From Acanthamoeba sp. SK_2022b (lineage: Eukaryota; Discosea; Longamoebia; Acanthamoebidae), in the NCBI GenBank assembly GCA_027943245.1, contig JANDJZ010000024.1, positions 1 through 64,000 on the forward strand: a stretch of 64,000 bases of DNA. Direction: 5' to 3'. Below the pieces are notes generated by a model. It was not told where the DNA came from and did not search any database. It saw nothing but the letters and a program-made list of their open reading frames with translations. This document shows positions 1 through 11,102 of the stretch, in pieces. Within the stretch, counting starts at the first letter, position 1. The number at the start of each line of letters is the position of its first letter. A program made the position numbers and the translations under genes.

Positions 1-399
1 GGGACCAGCACAACTCGGGACACGACGTCTCGGCAGAGATACAGAGGCTCCGGGCTTCACTCGGTTGATGACGGAGACGATCCGCAAGACAGTGCGTCCT
101 GCTCCTCCACGCCAGCCGTTCTCGTCTTGGGCGGTGTTCAAGCTGACCCCTCGCTTCTCTCTTTGATTCGCCAGCAGACGCGACCTGCATGTTACATTAG
201 GACAAGGAGGCAGCCAAGCGCGCGGAGTGGTTAGACGAGAACGGCAGGGCGAGACATTCTTTTTCGAGCTTTTTTTTTTTGATTTTCTTCGTCTTTTTTT
301 CCACCCATCCAAGCTGCATCTCGCCCTCTTCTCGTTCCCCCCGCTTCGCCTCAAGCTTGTATTCTTTGTTCGAGTACTCGCACCTAGTACACCACCCGT
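1..399. other. Left-edge sequence, no gene assigned
   Basis: Two plus-strand frames are open from the window edge. One runs to a TGA at 66-68 and ends in a short amphipathic stretch (SAEIQRLRASLG). The other runs to a TGA near 172-174. Either could be the last exon of a plus-strand gene that begins outside the window, but neither is long enough to identify. The rest is pyrimidine-rich with T tracts (261-300) and looks like intergenic or 3'-UTR sequence. Confidence 0.3.
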
Positions 400-1790
400 A
401 TTTAACCCTGCCATTGGATTGGGGTTCTGTTGCCACACTGAAGCGAAACTGGTGCATTAGCTGCACAGCAAAGATGGCTATCAGGATTCTTGCACGGCAC
501 TGACGCGTTTCTAAGCCGTGCATGCGTCTGGCGTACTCGATTCCTTGCGGCCCAACCATTTTGCGGTGAAATAGACACAAACATTTGTTGATGTGGTGCA
601 GATAGGAGTGAGATCCCCAGGTCCTCCATGAACTTCTCATGTGTTAAGGGGGAGGAGGACATCAGTTTAAGAATGATGTAGGCGTTTGTCACTGCATACT
701 CGAACCATGCAGTGAGGAGGTTTGTTTCCCACTGCTGATGATGGTGATCAAAGTGGAAGGCTGCATTGAGCTGCTGGAAGGTCAGCTGGACATTTGGTCT
801 CATTGTAGAGTGTGAGCAGAGCTCTTCTTTCCTAGGCTGAGGCTTGGGCTTGCTCTGACAGTGTGAAGCTCGTTGAGATGATGTTGACAGCTTTGTTGCT
901 TGGCCACAACCAACTCGCCCTTCAACATGACCTCCATGTGGCCTTGAGCTAAGTCACATCCCAGTCCATGTTGGAAGAGATATTGAGGGCGGTCCTTCTG
1001 GCATGCAAGAGTGCACTGTAGGCCCATCCAAAGTAGTGCCTTGGCCTGCTTGACATTGGAGAACCTTGTGTCTGTGATGACATGGTGGATGCATCCTGTA
1101 TCCTGTGGAGTGGATTATTTGGTGGCTGAGAGAGATGAGAGCCTCAAATGGTGTTTCTGTGCAGTGAGGTGGAGTGAAGGCCAGAAGGTAGCCACTGAGG
1201 TCATGGCGAGAGATGAACTCCATGGCTGATTGCTGGAGGTGTTGAACTTTAGATCAGAAAGTTCAACACCTCCATGATCTGTTCTTGCACTTCACCCAAA
1301 TCTCATCAACACACACATGGGCGCCAGGAAGTAGGTGACAAGAGAAAGAAGCCTGTAGAAGCTGATGGATGGTTGGGATGGGGATGGGGTAGTAGAGGTG
1401 ATAGCCAATGAATAAGAAACGTGATTGGCCAAGAGAATGTTGCTGACCTGGATATTGGATCTCCTGTGGCAAAGAACTGCTGGATTGAGTGTCCTCCATA
1501 GACTGCAAAGATGCAGACCATTCCCCAGTAATTACTAATCTCTTCAGGTAAGATGGTCATGGCCATGGAGCTTTGGAATTGGTCAACATTTGTATTGAGA
1601 ATGTGGGTAAGAATTTCATGGGTCCAAAGAAGGTCAAAGAGCTGATGAGGGGATGCAAGGTGAGGAATGTTGAGACATACAGGTTTTTCCTCACATTTTA
1701 TGACATGCTTGAGAAGAGGAGTTTGGACAGCTATCCAGCCATGGTCCATGAGATGGTCTGCTCTGTCAGCCCACCTAAAAAAAAATCACT
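400..1790 (-). pseudogene. Decayed PiggyBac-type transposase
   Basis: Minus-strand fragments in several frames line up, in the right order, with the DDE_Tnp_1_7 (PiggyBac) transposase. There is an N-terminal FDLLWTHEILTHIL-like block near 1650-1600 and SRFLFIGYHL near 1430-1400. PGAHVCVDEIWVKCKNRS near 1330-1275 corresponds to the family's VDESM..KGRS catalytic block. KALLWMGLQCT and DRPQYLFQHGLG fall at 1040-960, KGELVVAK near 920-940, and a C-terminal block (LLTAWFEYAVTNAYIILKL) at about 725-665. These blocks are separated by stops and frameshifts, so no intact transposase is encoded. A short cysteine-bearing tail downstream (to about 450) may be the remnant of the C-terminal zinc-binding domain. 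The gap between the catalytic block and the next block is occupied by a perfect hairpin (1234-1274). Terminal inverted repeats and TTAA target sites were not located. Confidence 0.7.
1234..1274. repeat. Perfect 17-bp inverted repeat (hairpin)
   Basis: Arms 1234-1250 and 1258-1274 are exact reverse complements separated by a 7-nt loop. The hairpin sits inside the dead PiggyBac transposase, just after the codons for KNRS of the catalytic block, and introduces stops in the transposase frame. Confidence 0.9.
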
Positions 1791-2179
1791 CTCAATTTTG
1801 GCTATATTCCTGGAATGAGTGGACGTTCTTACGTCCAGGGCACAGCCTTGGCTTTGTGTTGCTTCTTTTTCTTCTGGGTGGTGCCTCCCCCCTTGTTGTT
1901 CGTTTTGTTTGTGGTGACCATGCTCCCGCCACCCTACAAAATTTTCAAAAACGGTTGGCAAGGAATCGATACCCCAAAAGTGGCACGAAACGGGGTAGGG
2001 AGAGGGAGAACGCTGGGATCCGAGAGAAACGCAGTCTGTGCACTTGCAATGCGATTTTGGTGTGGTTGTCGCCCACAAGCAATAGTGGTACAGTGCAACG
2101 TTAGGCGTGCAACTGACGCCGGCGTTGCAATAAATTAAAGCTCTTGACATACGGATGGTTTTCCAACGTACGACTACCC
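1791..2179. other. Gap between transposase remnant and kinase gene
   Basis: No coding pattern is convincing here. The stretch nearest 2180 is expected to be the 3'-UTR of the minus-strand kinase/F-box gene. Nothing else was recognised. Confidence 0.4.
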
Positions 2180-2624
2180 CTAGGAGAGTCTGAGACCCTC
2201 GAACTGCCAGACCTTGATGGTGGCGTCCTTGCTCGCCGAGACGAGACGATCGCTGCCAGCCACCAGCGCCTGTACCGAGCCCTGATGGCCCTCTTCGCCC
2301 GCCAGCGTCCGCAAACAGGCGCCGGTCGTGTAGTCCTACACATACCACCCAAAAAACAGACTCGAATCAGATCCAACCCTGCGCCCACTCCAGCGCAGCA
2401 GCAGGCGAGAGCTCGCACCCATATCTTGATCGTCTTCTCCTGGGAGGCTGAGAAGACAAAGTTGGCGGTGAGGTCGACGCCCCACACCCAGTGCTTGTTG
2501 CTGCCGTCCTGCGGCGACGCCTTCGAGGCTACCGTCTCCTCGCTCCATGTGTTCCAACACTCCCCCGTTCCAATGTCCCAACACCTGCGCGATGTGCCAC
2601 ACGTCAGCACGAGAGCACACCCTA

Positions 2625-2674
<50 letters not shown>

Positions 2675-3054
2675 CATACCGAATGGTGGCATCGCCGGAG
2701 CCAGAGACTACGTTGTCGGCCTGAGCGTCGAGCCGCACGGAGGTGACGTCGTCCGAGTGTCCCTTGAGCACGGCGATGCACGAGCCGTCGCGCTTGTCCC
2801 ACAGGCGCACGGTCTCGTCGACCGAGCCCGACACCACCAGGTTGTCCCGACACGAGCAGCAGTAGACGCCCCGCGTGTGGCCGCGGAGGGTCGTGACGTT
2901 CTTCCCGGTCTCCACGTTCCACAGCTTGATGGTCCCGTCAACGACGCCAGGACGCCGTTGGGGGCGTCGTACTGAAGGCCCGTCACGCCCCACTCGTGCG
3001 CCGCCGTGAGGGTCCTACGCATTACACGCACGTCACCGTCAGACACCTCAACTC

Positions 3055-3085
<31 letters not shown>

Positions 3086-3896
3086 AGAGAGCCTAATACG
3101 CGTGCGGTGGCGTCACACACACACACGCACCTGACATTCTTGTATTTCGTGACGTCCCATACGCGAATGGACTTGTCCGCCGAGCCCGACATCAGCAGCT
3201 TGTTGTCATTTCGCGAGTCAAAATCGAGGCAGTAAATGCCTAGTGTGCGCGCGCCAACGAAAAGCAAGCAAGCGGCAGCGGAGGGCAGAGCCTCGTCAGC
3301 TCACGAGCACGGGGGGCACCGATGGCCGATCGATCGGTGGGATGGGAGGAGGAGGGGGGGGGGAGAAGCGTGTGGGCACGACACCTTCGGTGTGCGACTT
3401 GGCCGAGTGGACGAGCCGCCACTTGCCCTTAGCGAACTCCCAGAAGCGGAGCCGCTTGTCCTCGGACCCGGACGCGATCCTGTTGGGGCTGTCCAGGAGC
3501 TGCACCGCAAACACCGGCTTGTGATGACCCTGGCGAGTTGTGGGGAAGACGTGAGACGCAACGTACGGCGCTCCAGCGAAAATGACAAAAAATGAATTAT
3601 AACGACAAAAATAAGAATGATTAATAAATGAATAAATAAATTCATTAAAAAAGAAGAAGAAGAAGGCGGGTTACCTTGAGCGTGGATACGGCGACCGACG
3701 CAGCTCGGACTCGTCGCTCCCTATCGTCGCCTTCGAGGTACACCCGCCGCCAGTTGGGGCCCTTGCCCCGGTTGCTGTTCCTCACCTTGACGCTCCTCAT
3801 CGCTTTGCACGGCCACTGCCCGCACCGCTGCTCCCACGTTTCCATCGTCTGCCAGTCACACCGCACACACACGCACACACACGCACACACACACAC

Positions 3897-3939
<43 letters not shown>

Positions 3940-4462
3940 ATGCATCAGGGAATGCGGAGAGGGAGGGGGGGGGCAGTGGTGGTACCAAGAGGTTCCAGTA
4001 TTTACAGACTTGGGCGATGGAATCGACGTCGCGTGCGGACAGGAAGGAGAAGACGTGGAGCGCGAGCGTCTTGGGCAGCCGGAAGAAGGCGGCGGTGGAC
4101 GTGGTCAGGGAGACCAGCGACTGGATCTGCTTCTTCATCTTCCACGCCCTCCCGCACGCCTCGTCCTTGGCCGGCAACGGAGCGCTGCCGCTCGTGCATC
4201 TGCCCCACCATCGCCGCCACCGCCAGCGCGTCAGCAGGGACACAGTGTGGACGAATGGCGCACATGGGCGGGACTGGGCCGGGGGTTGGTTACTCTTCGG
4301 TCTGATCGTCCGAGCCCTGCTGGGTGATGAACGGATGGAGGAGCAGTTGCGCTGCGGTTGGTCGCTGCTTGGGCTCTCTGGTCGGGCGATTGGCCGACGC
4401 CGCCAGACGGAAGCGATCGTGGTGAGCAAGGAGAGAGAGGAAAGCCATCATTGGCGCCCAGT

Positions 4463-4540
<78 letters not shown>

Positions 4541-5463
4541 CTAGCACAAGGAGCACCTGATGAAGCACAGCGCGAGAAAGTCCTTGCAGTGTTTGGAGAG
4601 AGACGCCGGGATGTCGGGAAGCTGGTCGGTGTTGGATATCTTGAACAGAGTGGCCACCTATGGGAATGGGGGGCAGCTGGCGTGAGACGCGCATTCCGCA
4701 CGCAAGCCTCCGCCAACTTGTTTTATTGTTTTATTTATTGATTTATTTGGTATTTATTATTATTATTATTATTATTTTCATTGTTTGGTGGAGAGGGGGT
4801 GCCGTGCCATGTTCTTGCACTCGGACCAGGGTGGGTGACACGTCGCCATTTCGATGATCGTACAGCCAAGCGACCAAATATCGGCAGCCCTGTCGATGTG
4901 TGCGCAGAGCGTGCGAGTTGGGTTAAGCGGGGGAGGGAGCGTTGACACACGACACAAGACGGGGGGGGGGGCTGTGAGGCTGAGATGGGGCACCTTCCAT
5001 ATCCGGTCTCCCGCACGACCTCCGGCGCCATCCACCACGGCGTGCCGACGAGGCTCTTGTACTTGGCTGTGTCCATCGAGGTGTTGGAGGACTTCCTCGA
5101 ACACCCAAAGTCCGCCAGCTTGACCTTGCCGGACGTGTCCACCAAAATGTTGGCTCCCTTGATATCTGCTCACCACACGCACACGCACGAGCCAACGAGA
5201 AAGCAGTGCTCAGGTGTGCTTGGCTTTGGCGCGGAGGTGACCGTGTCGTACCCCGGTGTACGATGCCGTTCTTGTGGAGGTAGGCGAGTCCGTGGAGGAT
5301 CTGCCTGGTGTAGAATCGTATCGTGTTCTCTTTCAAAGCCCCGTAGAAGGAGATCAGACTGCTCAGCGACCCACCCGGCACATACCTGTACATAGCCGAC
5401 AGCATCACAGGCCAAGGCCACGTGGACGGTCAATCAACGGCCACACGCACACATCACATCACG

Positions 5464-5530
<67 letters not shown>

Positions 5531-8500
5531 CATACACACACATCACGGACAGGAAGGACGTACTCCATGAAAATGTTGAGGATGTTGTCTTTGACGAGGG
5601 TGCCCAGGTACTGGACAATGTTTTCGTGGTGGATGTCCTTCATCACCTCGATCTCCTTGCTCGTGGCAGCCGACTGCTGAATGTGACGGCATACAATAAG
5701 GTATTAAATAATTATGATTGGTAATAAAACCAAAAATAAAAAAACTTAATAATAATAATAATAATGGGGACAAAAAAAAATTTGTGAGGGGATGGCGTAC
5801 GGCGTTGTCGTCGGCACGGAGGACGATCTGTTTGACGGCGAACATGGCGCCGTCCTCTCGCAGCCCGGTGTACACGACGCCAAAGGCGCCGGAGCCCAGC
5901 TTGAGCCCCGGCTGCCAGTTGACCTTGGACCAGTCCTCGCAGTAGCCCGCGCGCGCGATCTTGGCGCTCGAGCCCCCCTTCTTCGTCTTGGCCCCGAGCT
6001 TCCGCTTCTTCTTGCCCTTGCGCTTGGTCGCTCTCTCGCTCTTGGACTTGGTGGCCATCGCCATCGCCTTCTCCCGCTCACGCCCCGCCGTCGCCGCGTC
6101 GTCCATCATTACGGGGTCCGACTCGCTCATGTAGAAGTACTCCCCCTCCCCGCTCGCGCCGCCGGCGCCGATCTCGTGCTCGTCGAGGATCTCCTCGAGG
6201 AGGGGGTCCTTCACGTCGCGAAGGATCGAATTCTTGGGCGGAGTGCGGAACGGCACGAACGACCCGGCCTCCATGTCGAGCGCGAGCTCGCTCGCCAGCA
6301 GCTCTGAGCTCACCAACAACAAGAAGAAGCATGTGAGGAATGCGCAAAGAGGGAGGAGAGCACACTTGGTAGCGATGGCGGGCCACGCCGTGGTGGGTGC
6401 GCGTACCGTTGGATGGGAAGTAGTCGTTGCCAAAGACGGAGGAGGGCAGGTGGCTTGTGGGCGAGGAGAGCGGCGGGGGGTCGGTCGCCGCGCTGGACGC
6501 CACGATGGCCGGATACACGAGCGGCGGGGGAGGCGACACGGACGACTTCGCGCCTTCGGCCGCTAGCCCTCCCGCCCCGGAGGGCGAGGCGGCGATGGAG
6601 ATGGGCATGGTGAGGTGGCCGGAGCTCAGGTCGACGCTGGGCAGGTGGCTCGTGGGCGAGGTCAGGTCGGGCGGGGTGAGGATGGGCGACAGGGCGGCGA
6701 TCCCCGGGGGAAGCGAGATGGGGTTGGGCGAGGCGGGGAACGAGGGCAGGTGGCTGTCGGGCGACGACAGGGCCGGCGGCTGCGAAGCGCGCAGGTGGAC
6801 GGGCACGGCGTTGATGTAGTCGGCGTACTCGGCCGACGTCAGGAGCGGCTGGGTCGAGAACTCGGAGAAGGAGCCCCGCGGGCTCATCCCCGGCGGCGTG
6901 TGCGTGGCCGGCGGCGGGTTGATGACCGACGAGTCCGAGTTGGACCGTCCCCTGACCCAAGCCAAGCCAACCGGCAGTGAGCTCTCCACATCTTGAAAAG
7001 AAAAAGAAAAAGAAAAAGAAAAAGGGGAAAGGAAAAAGGAGCTGGGGTCACCTGGAGGAGCGGAGGGCCTTGGCGGGCACGTCCCAGCCGAGCTCATCCA
7101 TGTTGGTCTGGATGGTGAGCTTCATGCGCTTGGTGGCCGACATAGGCTCGAGGGGCGCGGGGACCGCGGGCGGCGAGTACGCGGCGGGCTGCTTCTGCTG
7201 CTTCCTCCTGGACCGCCTGTAGCGGATGCCATCGGCCGACGGCTCGTCCTCACCGCTGCCGCCATCGAACCCGATCCCCCCCGCTTGGTCGTTTTCGCTG
7301 TCGCCGCGGTCGCTGTCGCTGTCGGTCGCTTCTTCGGTGGTGGTGGTGGACCCCTCGCTCTCGGCGGGGGCTTCCCCGGCCAGCGGGTGCGCGCCGGCGA
7401 GGCCTCTCTCTGTTCCGTTATCGCACTCGCCCTCCGAGACACGACCGCCGCCGACCGACGTGTCGTCGTCGCTCTCCACCTCGCCGCTGATGGTCCGTGG
7501 CGAGATGAGCCTCTCCGCCTCGCCGTCGTCGGCGTCGTCGTCGGCGTCGTCTGACGACTCGCTCTCGGTGCCCGCGCTCCTGATCTCGTCCGCGAACTCG
7601 CTCCGCGCCACCTCGTCCTTGTCGTCGGCCGACTTGGTGCGCTCGATCTTCTTCTTGGTGGGCGTGAGCCGTCGAATGAACGAACGGCCGAGCCCGCCTC
7701 CGCTCCCGCTGAGCTCGCGCCTGAGCCCGCCGTCCTCGCCATCGTCGCGCTCGCCGTTCTCCCCATCCTCGCTCTCGTCCCTGTTGCCGTCGCCGTGCTC
7801 GTCGGCGGCCGGCCGCCGCTGCTCGATCAGCTTGCCCTTGGCGTCCTTCCACGATATCCGCTTCTTCCTTCGCTTCTCCTTCTTCTCGATGCTCCTCTCC
7901 TTGCCGCTCGACCTCTTCTTACCCGTCGCGGGACTGCCGTTGCTGCTGCCGCCGCTGCTGGCGGTGGCGGCGCCGCCGCCCACCTCCCTCTCCTTCTTGG
8001 ACGCGCGGCCCCAGCTCTGTCTCTGCCTCTGCCTCTGCTGCGGCGATTCGGGCGGCGACTTGGGCGGCGACTTGGACAGGGACGCGCGCGAGGGCAGCAC
8101 GGGCGTCGACTTCGATATCGGTCGGCTGTACTCGTTGCCGCTGACCGGCCCTCCCTTCTCCTCCCTCGCTTCCTTCTCCCTCTCGCGCTCCTCCCGGTCC
8201 TTCTCCTTTTCCTTCGATGACCGTCGTCGCTGCGTGGGTGTGGAGGTGGTGATGGCGGCGGCGGCGGCGGCGGCGGTGACAGGAGCGGCGACAACGTTGG
8301 GCGGAGTGGTGCCGGGGCCGGTGGTGCTGGGGTTGTTGAGGGCAGGGGCGGCGTTTTTGTCCTCTTTGGCGAGGTGCACCTTGAGGTAGGGCTCGACCGA
8401 GTCCCGCTTGCTCTGCTTGCGGATGGCCTTGGCGTAGAGGGTGAAGGCCTCCCGCACATCCTGCTTCGAGTGAACGGTGATGAGGTCGCCCACGTGGTCC

Positions 8501-8800
8501 TCGTACTTGTGGATGGCGACGCCTTCCCCGAACAGCTCCTCGATTTTGGCCTTCAGATGGCGGTACTTGATGTCGTAGGGCACTGTCAGCACACTGATCT
8601 CGTCCCCAAAGAAGCACTTCAACCTCACCTGCACGGTGAACAGACAAATCGTCGATGAATTTAATAAATAAAATAAATAAATGAAGAAATAATAAATAAA
8701 AAGGAGAGAAGATGATCCACGGCAATCGGAAGAGGAACGGGATTACCTTGTCGCCTGTCGCGCCATTTCGTTTGAATTTTTTCAAGCCGAAGCTGGCCAT
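2180..8800 (-). CDS. PB1 - MEKK-type kinase - F-box - WD40 fusion protein
   Basis: Multi-exon gene, predicted at roughly 1,500 residues. Exon 1 (8800-8747, [18 protein letters not shown]) splices to 8628, where a PB1 domain (to about 8370) starts. A long Ser/Pro- and acidic-rich linker follows (exons 8628-7052, 6951-6407). A STE/MEKK-type kinase domain follows: glycine loop LGSGAFG, AVK lysine (FAVKQI), HRDIKGAN split by an intron, DFG (LADFGCS), MAPEVV and DIWSLG. The kinase exon appears to end in a stop (DDQTEE-stop), but a GT-AG intron at 4200-4293 removes it and joins in frame to an F-box ([17 protein letters not shown], about 4090-4000). About seven WD40 repeats run to the TAG at 2180-2182. 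By known family, this resembles Dictyostelium MEKK-alpha, a MAPKKK with F-box and WD40 repeats; the PB1 domain is extra. One base appears missing near 2945 in a WD repeat. Likely role: MAP kinase cascade activation linked to SCF ubiquitination (inference). Confidence 0.8.
2626..2672. repeat. (CA)n microsatellite in intron
   Basis: An uninterrupted (CA)n on the plus strand, read as (GU)n in the minus-strand kinase transcript. It starts within about 10 nt of a 5' splice site (codons ..GDATIR then gtatgtc). Confidence 0.95.
3863..3936. repeat. (CA)n microsatellite in intron
   Basis: A (CA)n tract interrupted by a few CG dinucleotides. It lies in the intron between the F-box exon and the first WD40 exon of the minus-strand kinase gene. 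Confidence 0.95.
4464..4541. repeat. Compound (CA)n(GA)n microsatellite in intron
   Basis: About 30 CA units run directly into about 9 GA units. The tract lies in the intron between the ..CFIR and REPKQRP exons of the kinase domain. Confidence 0.95.
5466..5529. repeat. (CA)n microsatellite in intron
   Basis: A long pure CA tract in the kinase-domain intron between NIFME and YVPGG. It reads as (GU)n in the transcript. Confidence 0.95.
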
Positions 8801-9296
8801 TCAAACAAAAAATGCAGCTTTTCTTCGTTCTCCTGCGTTGCTACGCTCTTGATGGGGCCCTCTTGCTTCAGAGACGCGACGCAGTCAGCCCTCCGTGGGT
8901 TGCTCCCGGCATCTACGCGGCCTCCCCTTTCAGGCAGGCCTCTCGTCTCTCCCTCTCCCGTGCACACAAGAGAGAACCGAATCTCTTCCTCCCCCCTATA
9001 TCTCTGAGCCTTCCAAACTCGCGCAGATGAGAATCCACAAGTTGTCCCGCAGCACGCCGAGCAACAAATTTTGTGGTTATTGCCGGTCGCCCAAAGCCGA
9101 GCACAGCCAACCACCCAGGCAAAACCGCTCATCGGTTTTGGGTGTCCCGTGCAGTTAAGGTGGCGCAGTAATTTTGGACCCATTGTTGGGGTAACGCAGG
9201 CAAAGAGAAGAAAGAGTAGTTGAGTGGTGCTCCGGCAGATACAGCGCTACGCCGTGTAATTTTACTTTGAGGCACTGCCGGATTTGAGTTTATAAG
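8801..9296. promoter_or_regulatory. Divergent intergenic region, kinase gene / coronin
   Basis: About 500 bp separates the start codons of two genes transcribed away from each other, so both promoters and 5'-UTRs must lie here. No convincing TATA box at a sensible distance was found; a TTATAA lies immediately before the coronin ATG, too close to be its own TATA box. Confidence 0.5.
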
Positions 9297-10384
9297 ATGT
9301 CGCGTTTCAGGCAGGGTTCGAAGGTACCTTAATGTTCTCTTCCTAGCACATTACTCATTCATTCTCGAGAAATCCCCCCTATAGGCACGATCTGGCGTGT
9401 TGTGTGAGTGAACCTTGGGTTTGCCACACGTATTGTAGCGTAATTAAATTTATTATTATTATAATAATTTTTAAAATTGAATATTCGTGTTTCTTACTTA
9501 GTGCCAATAGTTGGGCCATTTGGTTTGCGCTCACGGCATTTTTATTATTTCAGTTCAGGCACGTGAAGGGCCAGGTGAGCAAGCGCGAGCTGTGGTATGC
9601 CGACGTTCAGGGAGACGTATCCGGTGAGGCCAACCCCATCGCCGTCAGCGCCAAGTTCGTCGCCGTCGCATGGCGTGCCACCGGTGGCGGCAGGTGATCT
9701 CCCTCTCCCCTCTCTCCGCTTTCTATGCGTGTGCTCACCCTTTGTCTGATCCCCGTGCCCCTCAGCGTCGGCGTCATCCCGTTGGACAAGCCCGGCAAGA
9801 GGCAGGGCGGCGTGCCTATGATCCACGCGCACACCGCGAGGGTGGTGGACCTGCACTTCAGCCCCTTCAACGACAACCTCCTGGCCACGGGCTCCGAGGA
9901 TTGCTCGGTCAAGGTGTGGGAGGTGCCCGACGACCTCGCCAACGGGTCGACCTACTCCACCGCCAAGGCCCAGTTCAAGGGCCACGCCAAGCGCGTCGAG
10001 ATGGTCAAGTTCCATCCGGTGGCCGACAACATCGTCGCCTCCGCCTCTGTCGACAAGACCGTCCGCCTCTGGGACATCAACGCCCAGGGTGCCCCATCTC
10101 CCAATCTCCTCATTATTTTTTTAAATCCATTTTTCTTTATTCTTTTTATTTTGTAGTATCGCTTGGCTGACGTGTTGTTCTTATCACGCGTGGCATTCAC
10201 GGAACATAGCCGAGAAGCTCTCCGGCGCCTTCCCCGACAGCGTCTTCTCCTTCGACTGGAACTACGACGGCAGCTTGATCGCCCTCACCACCAAGGACAA
10301 GAAAGTTCGCGTCTTTGACCCGCGCTCGCGCTCCGTCGTTCAGGTACTCCTTCGTGCGCGCGCATGTGCGCTGGGCGTGTACGG

Positions 10385-10458
<74 letters not shown>

Positions 10459-11016
10459 CGTGTGTGTGATGTGTGTGTGATGTGTGTGTGTGTGTGTGTG
10501 TGTGTGTGCCGGGCCATCGCAGCCGAGCTCACGAGCGGTCGCGTGACGTGGACAGGAGGGCGCCAACCACGAGGGGGTTAAGCCCTCGCACGTGGCGTGG
10601 CTCGGCGAGCTCGACCGAATCGTCACCACGGGCTTCAGCAGGATGAGGGAGCGCAAGTTCGCCATCTACGACTCGCGCGATCTGAGCAAGCCCCTCACCA
10701 CCAACACCCTCGACTCGTCGACCGGCATCATCATCCCGCTCTACGACAACGACGCCCGCATCCTCTACCTCGCCGGCAAGGTGGCCGCTCTCCTTCCCCT
10801 TCTATTGTTGCCACATGTGCGAGTCGCCTCTGCCAACGCTCGTTGTCGTGGCCTGGCCCGTTGTGTGTTGTGTGATGTGTGTGCAGGGTGACGGCAACAT
10901 CCGCGGCTACGAGATTCTCGAGACGGCCCCGCACTACTCGGAGCTGCCTGCCACCATCTCCGATGTCGCTCAGCAGGGCATTGCCATCGTACGTCTCGCC
11001 TTCACCTACGATCCCG

Positions 11017-11102
<86 letters not shown>

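Noticed and set aside
1731..2348. 205-codon minus-strand frame next to the kinase gene
   Set aside because: It overlaps the last WD40 exon in the wrong frame and shows no conserved block; most lies in the 3'-UTR.
7226..8389. 387-codon plus-strand frame opposite the kinase linker
   Set aside because: It is Ser/Leu/Pro-rich antisense of an acidic Ser-rich exon with proper splice junctions; a shadow.
9291..9299. TTATAAG before the coronin start as a TATA box
   Set aside because: It overlaps the region just before the ATG and cannot place a start site upstream of the codon.
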